Source of the DNA: Acinetobacter gyllenbergii CIP 110306 = MTCC 11365
GTDB lineage: Bacteria > Pseudomonadota > Gammaproteobacteria > Pseudomonadales > Moraxellaceae
NCBI RefSeq assembly: GCF_000413855.1
Contig: NZ_ATGG01000010.1
Coordinates: 62,001-126,000 of the forward strand
Length of the DNA stretch: 64,000 bases
Reading direction: 5' to 3'
Below are positions 1 to 8,298 of this stretch, one piece after another. Every line of letters starts with the position of its first letter. Position 1 is the first letter of the stretch. Under the pieces are notes generated by a model. It worked only from the letters and a program-made list of their open reading frames with translations. It did not search any database and was not told the origin of the DNA. The position numbers and the translations under genes are program-made.

Positions 1-27
1 AACTCAATCCAACACAAGGGGCTATAT

Positions 28-2259
28 ATGGCTGGTGGAAAGTCAAAAATCATTTACACACTGACTGACGAGGCGCCGTTATTAGCGACCTATTCATTGC
101 TACCGATCATTGAGACCTTTACAAAACCTGCTGGCATTGAGATTGTTAAAAGTGACATCTCAGTTGCAGTACGTGTACTCGCAGAATTTTCAGATTACCT
201 TAAAGATGAGCAAAAGGTAAACAATAACCTTGCAGAGTTAGGTCGTCTTACACAAGATCCAGATACCAATATCATTAAACTTCCAAACATCAGTGCGTCT
301 GTTGCTCAGTTAGTGTCATGTATTAAAGAGCTCCAGTCGAAGGGTTATGCGATTCCTGATTACCCAGAAAATCCAACCACTGAAGAAGAAAAAGAGATCA
401 AGGCACGTTATGGTAAATGCCTTGGTTCAGCAGTAAACCCTGTATTGCGTGAAGGGAACTCTGATCGCCGTGCGCCAGCTGCTGTGAAAAATTATGCAAA
501 AAAACACCCGCATTCAATGAGTGAGTGGAAACAATGGTCTCAAACTCACGTTTCTCACATGGATGAAGGCGACTTCTACCACGGTGAAAAATCAATGACT
601 TTAGACCGTGCACGTAATGTGAAAATGGAACTCATCACTAAGTCTGGTGAAACCATTGTGCTGAAGCCAAAAGTCGCACTTCAAGATGGTGAAATCATTG
701 ACTCAATGTTTATGAGCAAGAAAGCGCTTTGTGATTTCTACGAGAAAGAACTTGAAGACTGTCGTGAAGCGGGCATTTTGTTCTCATTACACGTGAAAGC
801 AACCATGATGAAAGTGTCACACCCGATCGTATTCGGTCACTGTGTGAAAATTTACTATAAAGACGCTTTTGAAAAACACGGTAAATTATTCGACGAACTC
901 GGTATTAACGTGAACAACGGTATGGCTGGTCTTTATGAAAAGATCGCAACTCTACCAACATCTTTACGTGAAGAAATCATCGAAGATTTACATGCTTGCC
1001 AAGAACACCGTCCTGCACTTGCAATGGTGGATTCTGCTAAAGGCATCACCAACTTCCATTCACCAAATGACGTGATTGTCGATGCTTCTATGCCTGCAAT
1101 GATTCGTGGTGGCGGTAAAATGTGGGGTGCTGACGGCAAACCTTACGACTGTAAAGCTGTGATGCCAGAATCAACTTTCGCGCGTATCTACCAAGAAATG
1201 ATCAACTTCTGTAAGTGGAATGGTAACTTCGATCCACGTACTATGGGCACAGTACCAAACGTTGGTTTGATGGCGCAAAAAGCAGAAGAATACGGTTCAC
1301 ACGACAAAACTTTTGAAATCTCAGAAGCGGGTATTGCCAACATTACTGATTTAGACACGGGTGAAGTGTTGATGTCACAAAATGTAGAAGAAGGTGATAT
1401 CTGGCGTATGTGTCAGGTGAAAGATGCACCAATCCGTGACTGGGTGAAACTTGCAGTAACACGTGCACGTAACTCAGGCATGCCTGCGATCTTCTGGCTT
1501 GACCCGTACCGTCCACACGAAAATGAATTGATCAAAAAAGTTGAAAAATACTTGAAAGATCATGACACCACAGGTCTTGATATTCAAATCATGTCACAAG
1601 TACGTGCAATGCGTTATACGCTTGAACGTGTAGCGCGTGGTTTAGATACTATTTCTGTCACTGGTAACATTTTACGTGACTACTTAACTGACTTGTTCCC
1701 GATTATGGAATTGGGTACTTCAGCGAAAATGTTGTCGATTGTGCCGTTAATGGCTGGCGGGGGCATGTATGAAACAGGTGCGGGTGGTTCAGCACCGAAA
1801 CATGTTCAGCAGTTGGTTGAAGAAAACCACTTGCGTTGGGATTCACTCGGGGAGTTCCTTGCGTTAGCAGTGTCTTTAGAAGAGCTTGGTATCAAAGAAG
1901 ATAATAACCGTGCGAAATTGCTTGCGAAGACGCTTGACCAAGCAACAGGTAAACTTCTTGATAACGACAAGTCTCCATCACGTCGTACAGGTGAGTTAGA
2001 TAACCGTGGCAGCCATTTCTACTTAGCATTGTACTGGGCTGAGGCATTAGCCGCTCAAGACGAAGATGCTGAGTTAAAGGCGAAATTTGCTCCGCTTGCA
2101 AAATCGCTTGCTGGAAACGAACAGAAGATTGTTGCTGAACTTGCTCAAGTTCAAGGCCAAGCTGCTGATATTGGTGGTTATTATGCAATCGACCCAGCGA
2201 AAGTAAATGCAGTAATGCGTCCAAGTGCAACGTTTAATACGACACTTGCGTCACTTTAA
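28..2259 (+). CDS. icd: Monomeric NADP-dependent isocitrate dehydrogenase (IDH-II type)
   Basis: This 743-residue protein has the length and sequence character of the monomeric isocitrate dehydrogenase family, which oxidatively decarboxylates isocitrate to 2-oxoglutarate with NADP in the TCA cycle. The N-terminus ([19 protein letters not shown]) and the glycine-rich segment [18 protein letters not shown] near residue 580 are typical of the family. The unrelated dimeric enzyme is about 420 residues long. The ATG follows an AAGGGG ribosome-binding site (16-21) with a 6-base gap. A second, dimeric isocitrate dehydrogenase lies 1.8 kb downstream; carrying both isozymes is known in Acinetobacter and some cold-adapted gammaproteobacteria. 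The gene ends at a strong terminator and appears monocistronic. Identification is secure; the regulatory split between the two enzymes is not visible here. Confidence 0.96.
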   Translation: MAGGKSKIIYTLTDEAPLLATYSLLPIIETFTKPAGIEIVKSDISVAVRVLAEFSDYLKDEQKVNNNLAELGRLTQDPDTNIIKLPNISASVAQLVSCIKELQSKGYAIPDYPENPTTEEEKEIKARYGKCLGSAVNPVLREGNSDRRAPAAVKNYAKKHPHSMSEWKQWSQTHVSHMDEGDFYHGEKSMTLDRARNVKMELITKSGETIVLKPKVALQDGEIIDSMFMSKKALCDFYEKELEDCREAGILFSLHVKATMMKVSHPIVFGHCVKIYYKDAFEKHGKLFDELGINVNNGMAGLYEKIATLPTSLREEIIEDLHACQEHRPALAMVDSAKGITNFHSPNDVIVDASMPAMIRGGGKMWGADGKPYDCKAVMPESTFARIYQEMINFCKWNGNFDPRTMGTVPNVGLMAQKAEEYGSHDKTFEISEAGIANITDLDTGEVLMSQNVEEGDIWRMCQVKDAPIRDWVKLAVTRARNSGMPAIFWLDPYRPHENELIKKVEKYLKDHDTTGLDIQIMSQVRAMRYTLERVARGLDTISVTGNILRDYLTDLFPIMELGTSAKMLSIVPLMAGGGMYETGAGGSAPKHVQQLVEENHLRWDSLGEFLALAVSLEELGIKEDNNRAKLLAKTLDQATGKLLDNDKSPSRRTGELDNRGSHFYLALYWAEALAAQDEDAELKAKFAPLAKSLAGNEQKIVAELAQVQGQAADIGGYYAIDPAKVNAVMRPSATFNTTLASL

Positions 2260-2266
2260 TTATTGG

Positions 2267-2296
2267 TATATCACCGACAACATTGTCGGTGATATA
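2267..2296. other. Perfect 14-bp inverted repeat just after the isocitrate dehydrogenase stop
   Basis: Arms 2267-2280 and 2283-2296 are perfectly complementary with a 2-base centre. The repeat sits 7 bases after the stop codon and directly before the rho-independent terminator at 2297-2326. It has no T-run of its own. It could be an mRNA 3' stabilising hairpin, part of a double terminator, or a protein-binding palindrome. Confidence 0.6.
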
Positions 2297-2326
2297 AAAA
2301 AGCCGATGTGAAAACATCGGCTTTTT
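2297..2326 (+). terminator. Rho-independent terminator of monomeric icd
   Basis: A 13-bp stem (2297-2309 with 2314-2326) closes on a GAAA tetraloop. The stem core is GCCGATG and it ends in a run of T. It lies 38 bases after the stop codon. Confidence 0.9.
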
Positions 2327-2373
2327 ATTAATATGAGTCGGATTTTTCGATTTTTGGGGTTTTAAAGTAAAAG

Positions 2374-3018
2374 ATGGAACAAACTCGGGCTGATACGCAT
2401 TCCTCTGTTTTTATGGCAGCTTTTTTATTGTTACATCTAGCTTATTATATCGTTTCGGAATCCACTTACAGTTTTATTGAAAATCATATTTATCAAAAGA
2501 AACAAGAATATGTTGAAGCAGATGAGAAAATAAGGGTTTATATAGAAAAATACCCAGCTAAAAAAACGACATACTATTTTGAGCTTTACAATGATGGTTC
2601 TTATCTCGGAGATATTTTCTGTGGTGCTACTATGATTCATTTATGTCGGGAGTGGAGTGATTATCAGTATGGCTTTAAAGTCGAAAATTTAGCCTACGAA
2701 GCCCGAGTTAATGATTTAGGTGAGGTGAAGTCGGTTAGAGTTAAATATTTTGACTTAATTAATAATGATAAATATAAAATTATAAATAATAGGGAGTTTT
2801 TTTCTCCATCATTATCAACACTTGTTGGTAAATTAGTGATCAGTCTTATTTTTGCTCTCTGCGTAAATCTTTCGATCTTGATTTATTGGTGTAAAATTCT
2901 TCGTGAAAGACAGCTAAATAAATATAAATATGATTACTTTATAATTTATGGTTGTCCCTTACTTATGTTGGGTTATTTCATAAAATGTATTTTTGATATT
3001 TATTCGTTTGTATTCTGA
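2374..3018 (+). CDS. Hypothetical membrane protein with three predicted transmembrane segments
   Basis: I do not recognise the family. The 214-residue protein has a hydrophobic N-terminal segment (about 11-28), a polar middle with tyrosines, lysines and one short Cys-containing stretch (about 50-145), and two hydrophobic segments near the C-terminus (about 149-172 and 188-212) separated by a basic loop. The middle domain would then lie on one side of the membrane between helices 1 and 2, an arrangement seen in DUF3592-like proteins, but I cannot confirm that link. The gene is AT-rich compared with its neighbours. No strong ribosome-binding site precedes the ATG. It converges on rluE and shares a bidirectional terminator with it. 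Confidence 0.7.
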   Translation: MEQTRADTHSSVFMAAFLLLHLAYYIVSESTYSFIENHIYQKKQEYVEADEKIRVYIEKYPAKKTTYYFELYNDGSYLGDIFCGATMIHLCREWSDYQYGFKVENLAYEARVNDLGEVKSVRVKYFDLINNDKYKIINNREFFSPSLSTLVGKLVISLIFALCVNLSILIYWCKILRERQLNKYKYDYFIIYGCPLLMLGYFIKCIFDIYSFVF

Positions 3019-3038
3019 ATCATCTGTTGTTTAGCGCA

Positions 3039-3072
3039 TGTTTTAAAGCCCACGAAAGTGGGCTTTAAAACA
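3039..3072. terminator. Bidirectional terminator between the membrane protein gene and rluE
   Basis: A perfect 15-bp stem (3039-3053 with 3058-3072) closes on a GAAA tetraloop, with a GC core of AAAGCCCAC and A/T runs on both sides. It serves the convergent genes at 2374-3018 (+) and 3081-3899 (-). Confidence 0.9.
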
Positions 3073-3080
3073 TCTAAACT

Positions 3081-3899
3081 CTAACGCCCATTACGGTTAC
3101 GGCCACGCGGTGCTTTGGTATTTGGACGGGTTGTGCCATTGGTCTTGCGACGTGGTTTATCGGCATCGTCAGTTTGCCAAATACGGGTTGTACCACCACC
3201 TGCTTTTTTCTTGCCTTTAAATGGTTTTTCACCTTTTTCTTCTCGAGCTTTATCTTTAGCGCGTGAAAAGTGCGGTTTATTATTCGATTTTCTCGCGAAA
3301 GAACGACCTTCATAAGGTTTATCGGCAGGAACATCTTTAAAATCTGGATAAAGCAAAGGTTCGATTTCCAATTGTTCACCTGGCTGTAAACCTAGTTTAA
3401 CGAGATCGATGCTACCAATTTGAGTACGAATCAGACGTAAAGTTGGGAAACCCACAGCAGCGGTCATACGACGTACTTGACGGTTACGACCCTCGCAGAT
3501 TTGTAATTCGATCCAAGTCGTTGGAATATTGGCACGATAACGTACAGGTGGATTACGTTCCCACAGCCATTCAGGCTGATCAACTTTACGCGCTTTGGCC
3601 GGTAAAGTCATACCATCTGCAAGTTCAACGCCTTTTTGCAATTTTTCAATAGCTTCTTCTGTGACATCACCATCAACTTGAGCAAGATAAGTTTTATATT
3701 TCTTATTGTCTGGATGGGTGATGAATTGATTTAAACCACCATGATCAGTAAGAAACATTAAACCTTCAGAGTCTAAATCTAAACGTCCTGCAATACGAAG
3801 TTCAGGATCTTTGATAAAACTTGAAACTGTTAAATGTTTTTCATCTTCGCGAAACTGTGACAAAACGTCAAAAGGTTTGTTAAATACGACTACTTTCAT
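3081..3899 (-). CDS. rluE: RluE-type pseudouridine synthase with a long basic C-terminal tail
   Basis: The protein (272 residues) belongs to the RsuA/RluB/E/F branch of pseudouridine synthases. It lacks the N-terminal S4 domain and starts directly at the catalytic fold (MKVVVFNKPFDVLSQF), which is the RluE arrangement. RluE of E. coli modifies U2457 of 23S rRNA. The catalytic motif GRLDLDSEGL lies at about 38-47, and EGRNRQVRRM at about 135-144 forms part of the substrate site. After about residue 185 the fold gives way to roughly 85 residues rich in K, R, G and N that E. coli RluE does not have. This tail is probably a disordered RNA-binding extension. The gene is separated by 194 bases from the divergent dimeric icd. 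Confidence 0.88.
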   Translation of the reverse strand: MKVVVFNKPFDVLSQFREDEKHLTVSSFIKDPELRIAGRLDLDSEGLMFLTDHGGLNQFITHPDNKKYKTYLAQVDGDVTEEAIEKLQKGVELADGMTLPAKARKVDQPEWLWERNPPVRYRANIPTTWIELQICEGRNRQVRRMTAAVGFPTLRLIRTQIGSIDLVKLGLQPGEQLEIEPLLYPDFKDVPADKPYEGRSFARKSNNKPHFSRAKDKAREEKGEKPFKGKKKAGGGTTRIWQTDDADKPRRKTNGTTRPNTKAPRGRNRNGR

Positions 3900-4093
3900 A
3901 TGGATATACTACTTTGGCTATGGGCGGCATCATAACAATAAAGGTTTTTATTTAATGGAGAAATGTTGTTATTTCCCGTATAAATCTCAAAAAAAACCTG
4001 TTTTGAACTAAACTGGTTCATGCAATAAAAAACGAAAGTATGCCATAGAAGGCATAGAGATAATCGCTAAATACATGAGGGAGAACCTGCAAA

Positions 4094-5350
4094 ATGGGTT
4101 ATCAGAAGATCGTGGTTCCTGCTGATGGAGACAAAATCACAGTAAATGCAGACCTGTCACTGAATGTTCCAAATCGACCAATCATTCCTTTTATTGAAGG
4201 TGATGGTATTGGTGTGGATATTACACCAGCAATGAAGGCAGTAGTAGATGCCGCCGTGTTAAAAGCTTACGGTGGCAAACGTTCAATCGAATGGATGGAA
4301 GTCTACTGCGGCGAAAAAGCAGATAAAATTTATGGCAATTATATGCCAGAAGAAACTTTTGATGCTCTACGTGAATTTATTATATCAATAAAAGGCCCGT
4401 TAACGACACCCGTTGGCGGCGGTATTCGTTCTTTAAATGTCGCATTGCGCCAAGAACTCGATCTTTATGTTTGTGTACGCCCAGTACGTTGGTTTGAAGG
4501 CGTTCCATCACCAGTTCAGCATCCCGAACTCACCGATATGGTAATTTTCCGTGAAAACTCGGAAGATATTTATGCAGGAATTGAGTGGAAAGCAGATTCG
4601 CCGGAAGCCAAGAAAGTGATTAAATTCCTGCAAGAAGAAATGGGCGTAACCAAAATCCGTTTCCCGACTGATTGTGGCATTGGAATTAAACCCGTTTCAA
4701 AAGAAGGCACACAGCGCTTGGTGCGTAAAGCGATTCAGTTTGCGATTGATAATGATAAACCTTCGGTGACCTTGGTGCACAAAGGTAATATCATGAAGTA
4801 CACCGAAGGTGCGTTTAAAGAGTGGGGCTATGAACTCGCCATGGAACGCTTTGGTGGTCAATTGTTAGATGGTGGGCCTTGGGTAAAAATTAGAAATCCA
4901 AGAACGGGCAAAGACATTATTATTAAAGATGTGATTGCTGATGCTTTCTTACAGCAAATCTTGATGCGTCCAGCCGATTATTCAGTGATTGCAACGCTGA
5001 ACTTAAATGGTGACTATATTTCTGATGCACTTGCAGCAGAAGTGGGTGGCATTGGGATTGCTCCAGGCGCGAATATTGGTGGTGCAATCGCAGTCTATGA
5101 AGCCACACACGGCACCGCACCAAAGTACGCAGGGCAGGATAAAGTCAATCCAGGTTCAATTATCTTATCAGCTGAAATGATGTTGCGAGATATGGGCTGG
5201 ACGGAAGCCGCGGATTTGATTATTCAAGGTGTTTCAGGAGCGATTTCTGCGAAAACCGTGACCTATGACTTTGAACGTTTGATGCCAAATGCAACCTTGT
5301 TGCGTTGTTCTGAGTTTGGAAAAGCCATAATTCAGCATATGGAAGATTAG
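4094..5350 (+). CDS. icd: Dimeric NADP-dependent isocitrate dehydrogenase (E. coli Icd type)
   Basis: This 418-residue protein is the homodimeric isocitrate dehydrogenase. Visible signatures are FIEGDGIG (34-41), the substrate-loop sequence [13 protein letters not shown] (108-120), and [17 protein letters not shown] with GIAPGANIG in the C-terminal domain. Ser113 in RSLN falls at the same number as the E. coli serine phosphorylated by the AceK kinase/phosphatase, so the site of that control is conserved, although aceK is not in this window. It catalyses the same TCA-cycle step as the unrelated monomeric enzyme at 28-2259. A purine-rich stretch (GAGGGAGA) precedes the ATG. A terminator-like hairpin follows the stop. 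Confidence 0.96.
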   Translation: MGYQKIVVPADGDKITVNADLSLNVPNRPIIPFIEGDGIGVDITPAMKAVVDAAVLKAYGGKRSIEWMEVYCGEKADKIYGNYMPEETFDALREFIISIKGPLTTPVGGGIRSLNVALRQELDLYVCVRPVRWFEGVPSPVQHPELTDMVIFRENSEDIYAGIEWKADSPEAKKVIKFLQEEMGVTKIRFPTDCGIGIKPVSKEGTQRLVRKAIQFAIDNDKPSVTLVHKGNIMKYTEGAFKEWGYELAMERFGGQLLDGGPWVKIRNPRTGKDIIIKDVIADAFLQQILMRPADYSVIATLNLNGDYISDALAAEVGGIGIAPGANIGGAIAVYEATHGTAPKYAGQDKVNPGSIILSAEMMLRDMGWTEAADLIIQGVSGAISAKTVTYDFERLMPNATLLRCSEFGKAIIQHMED

Positions 5351-5361
5351 TTTTCTACATA

Positions 5362-5388
5362 ATAAGAGGGCGGTTTTGCCGCTCTTTT
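5362..5388 (+). terminator. Terminator of dimeric icd
   Basis: A GC-rich hairpin (AAGAG...CGG pairing with CCGCTCTT, with a small bulge) is followed by a run of T. It lies about 12 bases after the stop. Confidence 0.75.
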
Positions 5389-5426
5389 TTATTTTAAAAT
5401 TGAGATAAATAAGTCAGGAGAAAAGC

Positions 5427-5480
5427 ATGTACAAACGAGCATGCATGGCATATTTTGATGTATTCGAAAATAAATATTGA
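5427..5480 (+). CDS. Candidate 17-residue leader peptide upstream of the pentapeptide-repeat gene
   Basis: A short reading frame starts at ATG 5427, 6 bases after a good AGGAG ribosome-binding site (5416-5420), and stops at TGA 5478-5480. Its stop overlaps the TTG (5477-5479) that opens the next frame and lies 5 bases before the ATG at 5486. The pentapeptide-repeat gene has no ribosome-binding site of its own, so coupled re-initiation would explain its translation. The predicted peptide begins MYKRACMAYFDV. It has no regulatory codon run such as repeated histidine or tryptophan. It may also be chance or the relic of an older N-terminus. Confidence 0.4.
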   Translation: MYKRACMAYFDVFENKY

Positions 5481-5485
5481 ACACC

Positions 5486-6106
5486 ATGGCTGAAAGAAAA
5501 TACGGTGCTGCTACACCAAAAACTACAGAAACCATAACCAGTTTAGATTGCTATGGTCAGGTACTCAGCAATCAAAAATATGAGCGGACTTTGTTTGTTG
5601 ATTTAGATCTGTCAGAAGCCCAAAGCACAGGTGCTGTTTTTAATGAATGTACCTTTCGTCGTGCACGTTTTAATGCATCAGTTCATCAGCATAGTGCATT
5701 TTTAAATTGTACTTTTCATTTCTGTAATTTCTTTGATAGTAAATTCACCGACTGTAAATTTGTTGGCAGTATGTTTAGCGATTGTCAGTTTCACCACATG
5801 CAGGTTGAAGACAGTGATTGGGCTTTTGTTGGATTGCCGGGCGCTGATCTAGAGAAAGCTTCTTTTTTGCGAACTCGTTTGAGAGAAGCCGATTTGACGG
5901 GAGTGCGTTGCCATGGAGGCTCGCTGCGAGATAGCGATCTATCTGGTGCATGGCTACATCGTGCAGATTTTACCGAATGCGATTTAAGGGGCAGCGATTT
6001 GAGTGCCTTAGACCCGAAAGAAACGCAGATTAAAGAGGCGATTATCAATCTTGATCAAACGCTGATGATTGCTGAAAACCTAGGTTTCGATGTCAGAATT
6101 GATTGA
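5486..6106 (+). CDS. Pentapeptide-repeat protein, Qnr-like
   Basis: The 206-residue protein is built of pentapeptide repeats of the A(D/N)LXX type: runs such as NCTFHFCNFFDSKFTDCKF and ADLTGVRCHGGSLRDSDLSG form the right-handed quadrilateral beta helix. Two repeat blocks flank a linker (about 110-125), and the C-terminal end (LDQTLMIAENLGFDV) resembles the capping helix of Qnr and McbG proteins. Those relatives mimic B-form DNA and protect DNA gyrase from quinolones or microcin B17. The fold is clear; gyrase protection is inference. The start was set at ATG 5486; TTG 5477 is in frame. Neither has a ribosome-binding site, and a leader ORF overlaps the region. A terminator follows. Confidence 0.85.
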   Translation: MAERKYGAATPKTTETITSLDCYGQVLSNQKYERTLFVDLDLSEAQSTGAVFNECTFRRARFNASVHQHSAFLNCTFHFCNFFDSKFTDCKFVGSMFSDCQFHHMQVEDSDWAFVGLPGADLEKASFLRTRLREADLTGVRCHGGSLRDSDLSGAWLHRADFTECDLRGSDLSALDPKETQIKEAIINLDQTLMIAENLGFDVRID

Positions 6107-6127
6107 GTCTGAGAAAATAATTCGGTC

Positions 6128-6156
6128 AAAATGAGTGGTTTTAGGCCACTCATTTT
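6128..6156 (+). terminator. Terminator of the pentapeptide-repeat gene
   Basis: An 11-bp stem (6128-6138 with 6146-6156) with core GAGTGG and a trailing T-run lies 21 bases after the stop codon. Confidence 0.85.
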
Positions 6157-6258
6157 TATGGGAGAGATAAGCTAAAACTTATTTTTAAGCAAGATAGAGC
6201 CGAATAAAAGGAATCAATTGTGATCTAAAGAAGTTTGTTAAACGGTTATTTAAACTCA

Positions 6259-6384
6259 ATGTGTGTGGAGATTATCCATGATAATACTGCTTGTGTTTGT
6301 GAAGATACCGCATCGGCCGTAGGTGATATCAAACACGCTACAGCTCAAGAACTTGGATATTATCTCTTTGCAGAAGGTCAATAA
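6259..6384 (+). CDS. Unrecognised 41-residue ORF, possibly a gene remnant
   Basis: An open frame runs from ATG 6259 to TAA 6382-6384 and is open upstream to 6229. The product begins MCVEIIHDNTACVCED and ends ELGYYLFAEGQ. It has ordinary amino-acid composition with three cysteines, is not obviously random, and has no convincing ribosome-binding site. It lies in AT-rich DNA beside a decayed PAAR gene, so it may be a fragment of a lost gene. I cannot assign a family. Confidence 0.2.
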   Translation: MCVEIIHDNTACVCEDTASAVGDIKHATAQELGYYLFAEGQ

Positions 6385-6515
6385 AAAATTAAACAATATG
6401 CGAAACATGAGTATTGAGTGATATGTAATAGGTAGCATACTCTCAAATTGAGAGCTAATTAAATTAATGCCGTGCTAAGACAGTCTCAACTTTAATTATT
6501 GAGGCTGTTTTATGA

Positions 6516-6833
6516 TTATATTTTTTCGCTATTAAAATCTGTACTTCGATGGCCTAATTCTGGCTGCTCTCGCTCTAACCATTTTTGATAGCTAATACTG
6601 ATGTTAAATATATTCATGCTTATACTCAGTAATAACGCAATAATGCTAACTAGAATTGCTATTTTCTGCTTCAGAATTAATGTAATAATTAATATTAAAG
6701 CTGAGGTGGAAATGAAAAATCTATCAATTGAAACAGCATAATGATTGTTCTTTGTCATAAAAGACAGGGTATAAATGAATACAACTCCAATAATGTTTAG
6801 GAGAGCAACCCAAAATAAGATCTTAACTTTCAT
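6516..6833 (-). CDS. Small hydrophobic protein, in frame with the PAAR remnant
   Basis: The intact 105-codon ORF encodes three to four hydrophobic segments (about 4-24, 38-52, 58-78) and a charged C-terminus ending TDFNSEKI. It starts at an ATG that is codon 81 of the disrupted PAAR frame. It is therefore either the membrane-inserting C-terminal part of a once larger PAAR protein, or a separate small membrane protein, for example an immunity protein, whose upstream DNA happens to be in frame. There is no convincing ribosome-binding site before the ATG, which favours the first reading. I recognise no family. Confidence 0.45.
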   Translation of the reverse strand: MKVKILFWVALLNIIGVVFIYTLSFMTKNNHYAVSIDRFFISTSALILIITLILKQKIAILVSIIALLLSISMNIFNISISYQKWLEREQPELGHRSTDFNSEKI

Positions 6834-7073
6834 ATCACTTCTTCTTTCAACAATGAATGCTGGAATTCGGTCCCCACCTATGACATTACGGTCATTAACC
6901 TGTATAAATCCTCGTTATGTATCTATGGCTTTAGAAACCACATTACATTTAGGGCAATAATGACTCATTCCCTCTAAATGAGCCGCTTTACCATCTACTA
7001 GTCAAGAATCATCTCCTTCAATGATTTTGCCACCGTGATTAGTAAAACACCCTCTTGTTATAAATGCTTGCAT
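6516..7073 (-). pseudogene. Decayed PAAR-domain protein gene (type VI secretion spike) with two in-frame stops
   Basis: Reading the minus strand from ATG 7073-7071 gives an 80-codon frame that runs exactly into the ATG of the 105-codon ORF below. It carries PAAR-family features: an opening MQAFITRGCFTNHGGKI, then IIEGDDS, LVDGKAAHLEGM, SHYCPKCNVVSKAI, and IQVNDRNVIGGDRI. It is interrupted by TGA at codon 24 (7004-7002), where a tryptophan codon is plausible in relatives, and TAA at codon 53 (6917-6915). PAAR proteins sharpen the VgrG spike of type VI secretion systems and often carry effector domains. The frame is otherwise intact, suggesting recent inactivation. No vgrG or other secretion genes are in the window. 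The family assignment rests on my reading of the motifs. Confidence 0.7.
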
Positions 7074-7412
7074 ATTATGAATATCCAGAATTATTAAAAT
7101 AAATAGAAAATTTAAAAATAATTGGATAAAGATTGTCACCTTTATGCTTTTTATGCAAAGCATTGCCTAATTTGTTTATAAATTAGATGCTTTATGTGTG
7201 TTTAATGAGTTTAAATATAATGAATTGGATTATATTGAATTTGTTATGGAAAATATGAGCTTTCATTAATTACCTATATTATGTACACATCTATTTATCC
7301 ATACTGTGAAAACAAATAGCAACTTATTAAAGATGTGATTATTTAAAGGCTGATTTAAAAATTCAATACCTACAGCAAGTGATAATAAATAAATCTTCAT
7401 ATTCAGCGTTGA
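7074..7412. other. AT-rich intergenic stretch without a recognisable gene
   Basis: About 340 bases of very AT-rich DNA separate the PAAR remnant from the DJ-1/PfpI gene. I see no open frame of convincing quality, no terminator, and only short direct similarities around ATGCTTTATG/GCATTGCC near 7140-7200. It probably holds the old promoter of the PAAR gene. Confidence 0.5.
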
Positions 7413-8036
7413 TTAGTCTGCTTTTACTTTACAAAAGGGATCAACGTTTGGGTTGCTATTCCAGATATATTCGGCTTCTTCTGCACAAAGCTGGGCAACT
7501 TTTTCACCCTGTGTGTCATGGATGAAGGCAAGGGTCATATCCATACCTGCACTCACACCCGATGAGGTATAGAATTTCCCATCAATCACCCAACGGGCTT
7601 GGGCTTGCCACAACACTTGGTCATTAAGTTTTTGTACGAACTCAAATGCCATTTTATTCGATGTTGCTTTAACGCCATTTAAAAGACCGGTCGCTGCAAG
7701 TAATGAACTGCCTGTACAGATTGTCAGAACATATTTGCTTTGATCTGCTAAAGTTTTAAGCTGATCAAGAAACTGCTGATTTTTGATTAATTCAAATGTT
7801 ACGATGCCACCAGGAATCAGCAGAATACTTTCGGCATTTGTTTCGATTTCGCTCAATGATTTGGTTTGGATACAGACACCATGTTTATTGGAAACTAGAC
7901 CGCCATTCAGACTGTAAAACTGGACTTGATAGTGCTGTTGCAATAGACCAAACAATTCAACAGGTCCCATAATATCAAGGGTTTCAAAGTCTTCAAATAC
8001 GACAGCATGTACAGAAATAGGCATGGCTTTTCTCAC
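7413..8036 (-). CDS. DJ-1/PfpI family protein
   Basis: The 207-residue protein has the DJ-1/PfpI glutamine-amidotransferase-like fold. The N-terminus carries FEDFETLDIMGPVELFG, and the nucleophile elbow TICTGSSLLAATGLL places the reactive cysteine near residue 105. The layout matches the isonitrile hydratase/AraC-N-terminal subgroup that has no DNA-binding domain. Substrate cannot be told from sequence; family members include hydratases, glyoxalases and stress proteins. It is divergently transcribed from the PhzF gene across about 260 bases, so the two may share regulation. No terminator is clear at its 3' end. Confidence 0.85.
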   Translation of the reverse strand: MRKAMPISVHAVVFEDFETLDIMGPVELFGLLQQHYQVQFYSLNGGLVSNKHGVCIQTKSLSEIETNAESILLIPGGIVTFELIKNQQFLDQLKTLADQSKYVLTICTGSSLLAATGLLNGVKATSNKMAFEFVQKLNDQVLWQAQARWVIDGKFYTSSGVSAGMDMTLAFIHDTQGEKVAQLCAEEAEYIWNSNPNVDPFCKVKAD

Positions 8037-8298
8037 TTGATTTATCTGCTTAACACCATAGTCAGCTGTAAATTTTTTATTGTGAATATTCTGTATGGCT
8101 TATTTTGAATTATGCTAAATCAGTGGACTTTTGGCCTGATCTGTTAGCAAGCGAAACGCATTTTTGGCTTAAAATTTAGGCGTTTAAGCAGGCTGAATGA
8201 GAAAAGCAGCGGTGTATCGTAAATTTAGAAAAATCTGTATCTATAATTTCTGGACCAGATGTTCAAAAATAACTGAAAAATAGAGCGAGTGCCGTGTT

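Noticed and set aside
3811..4011. Plus-strand ORF across the rluE start
   Set aside because: Overlaps the conserved N-terminus of rluE; no ribosome-binding site; no recognisable domain.
6256..6438. Minus-strand 60-codon ORF
   Set aside because: Opposite the small plus-strand frame; no ribosome-binding site and composition is poor. Neither strand is strongly supported.
7002..7004. TGA read as selenocysteine in the PAAR frame
   Set aside because: A second, unrelated stop (TAA) occurs 29 codons later and no SECIS-like hairpin or selenoprotein context is seen; loss of function is simpler.
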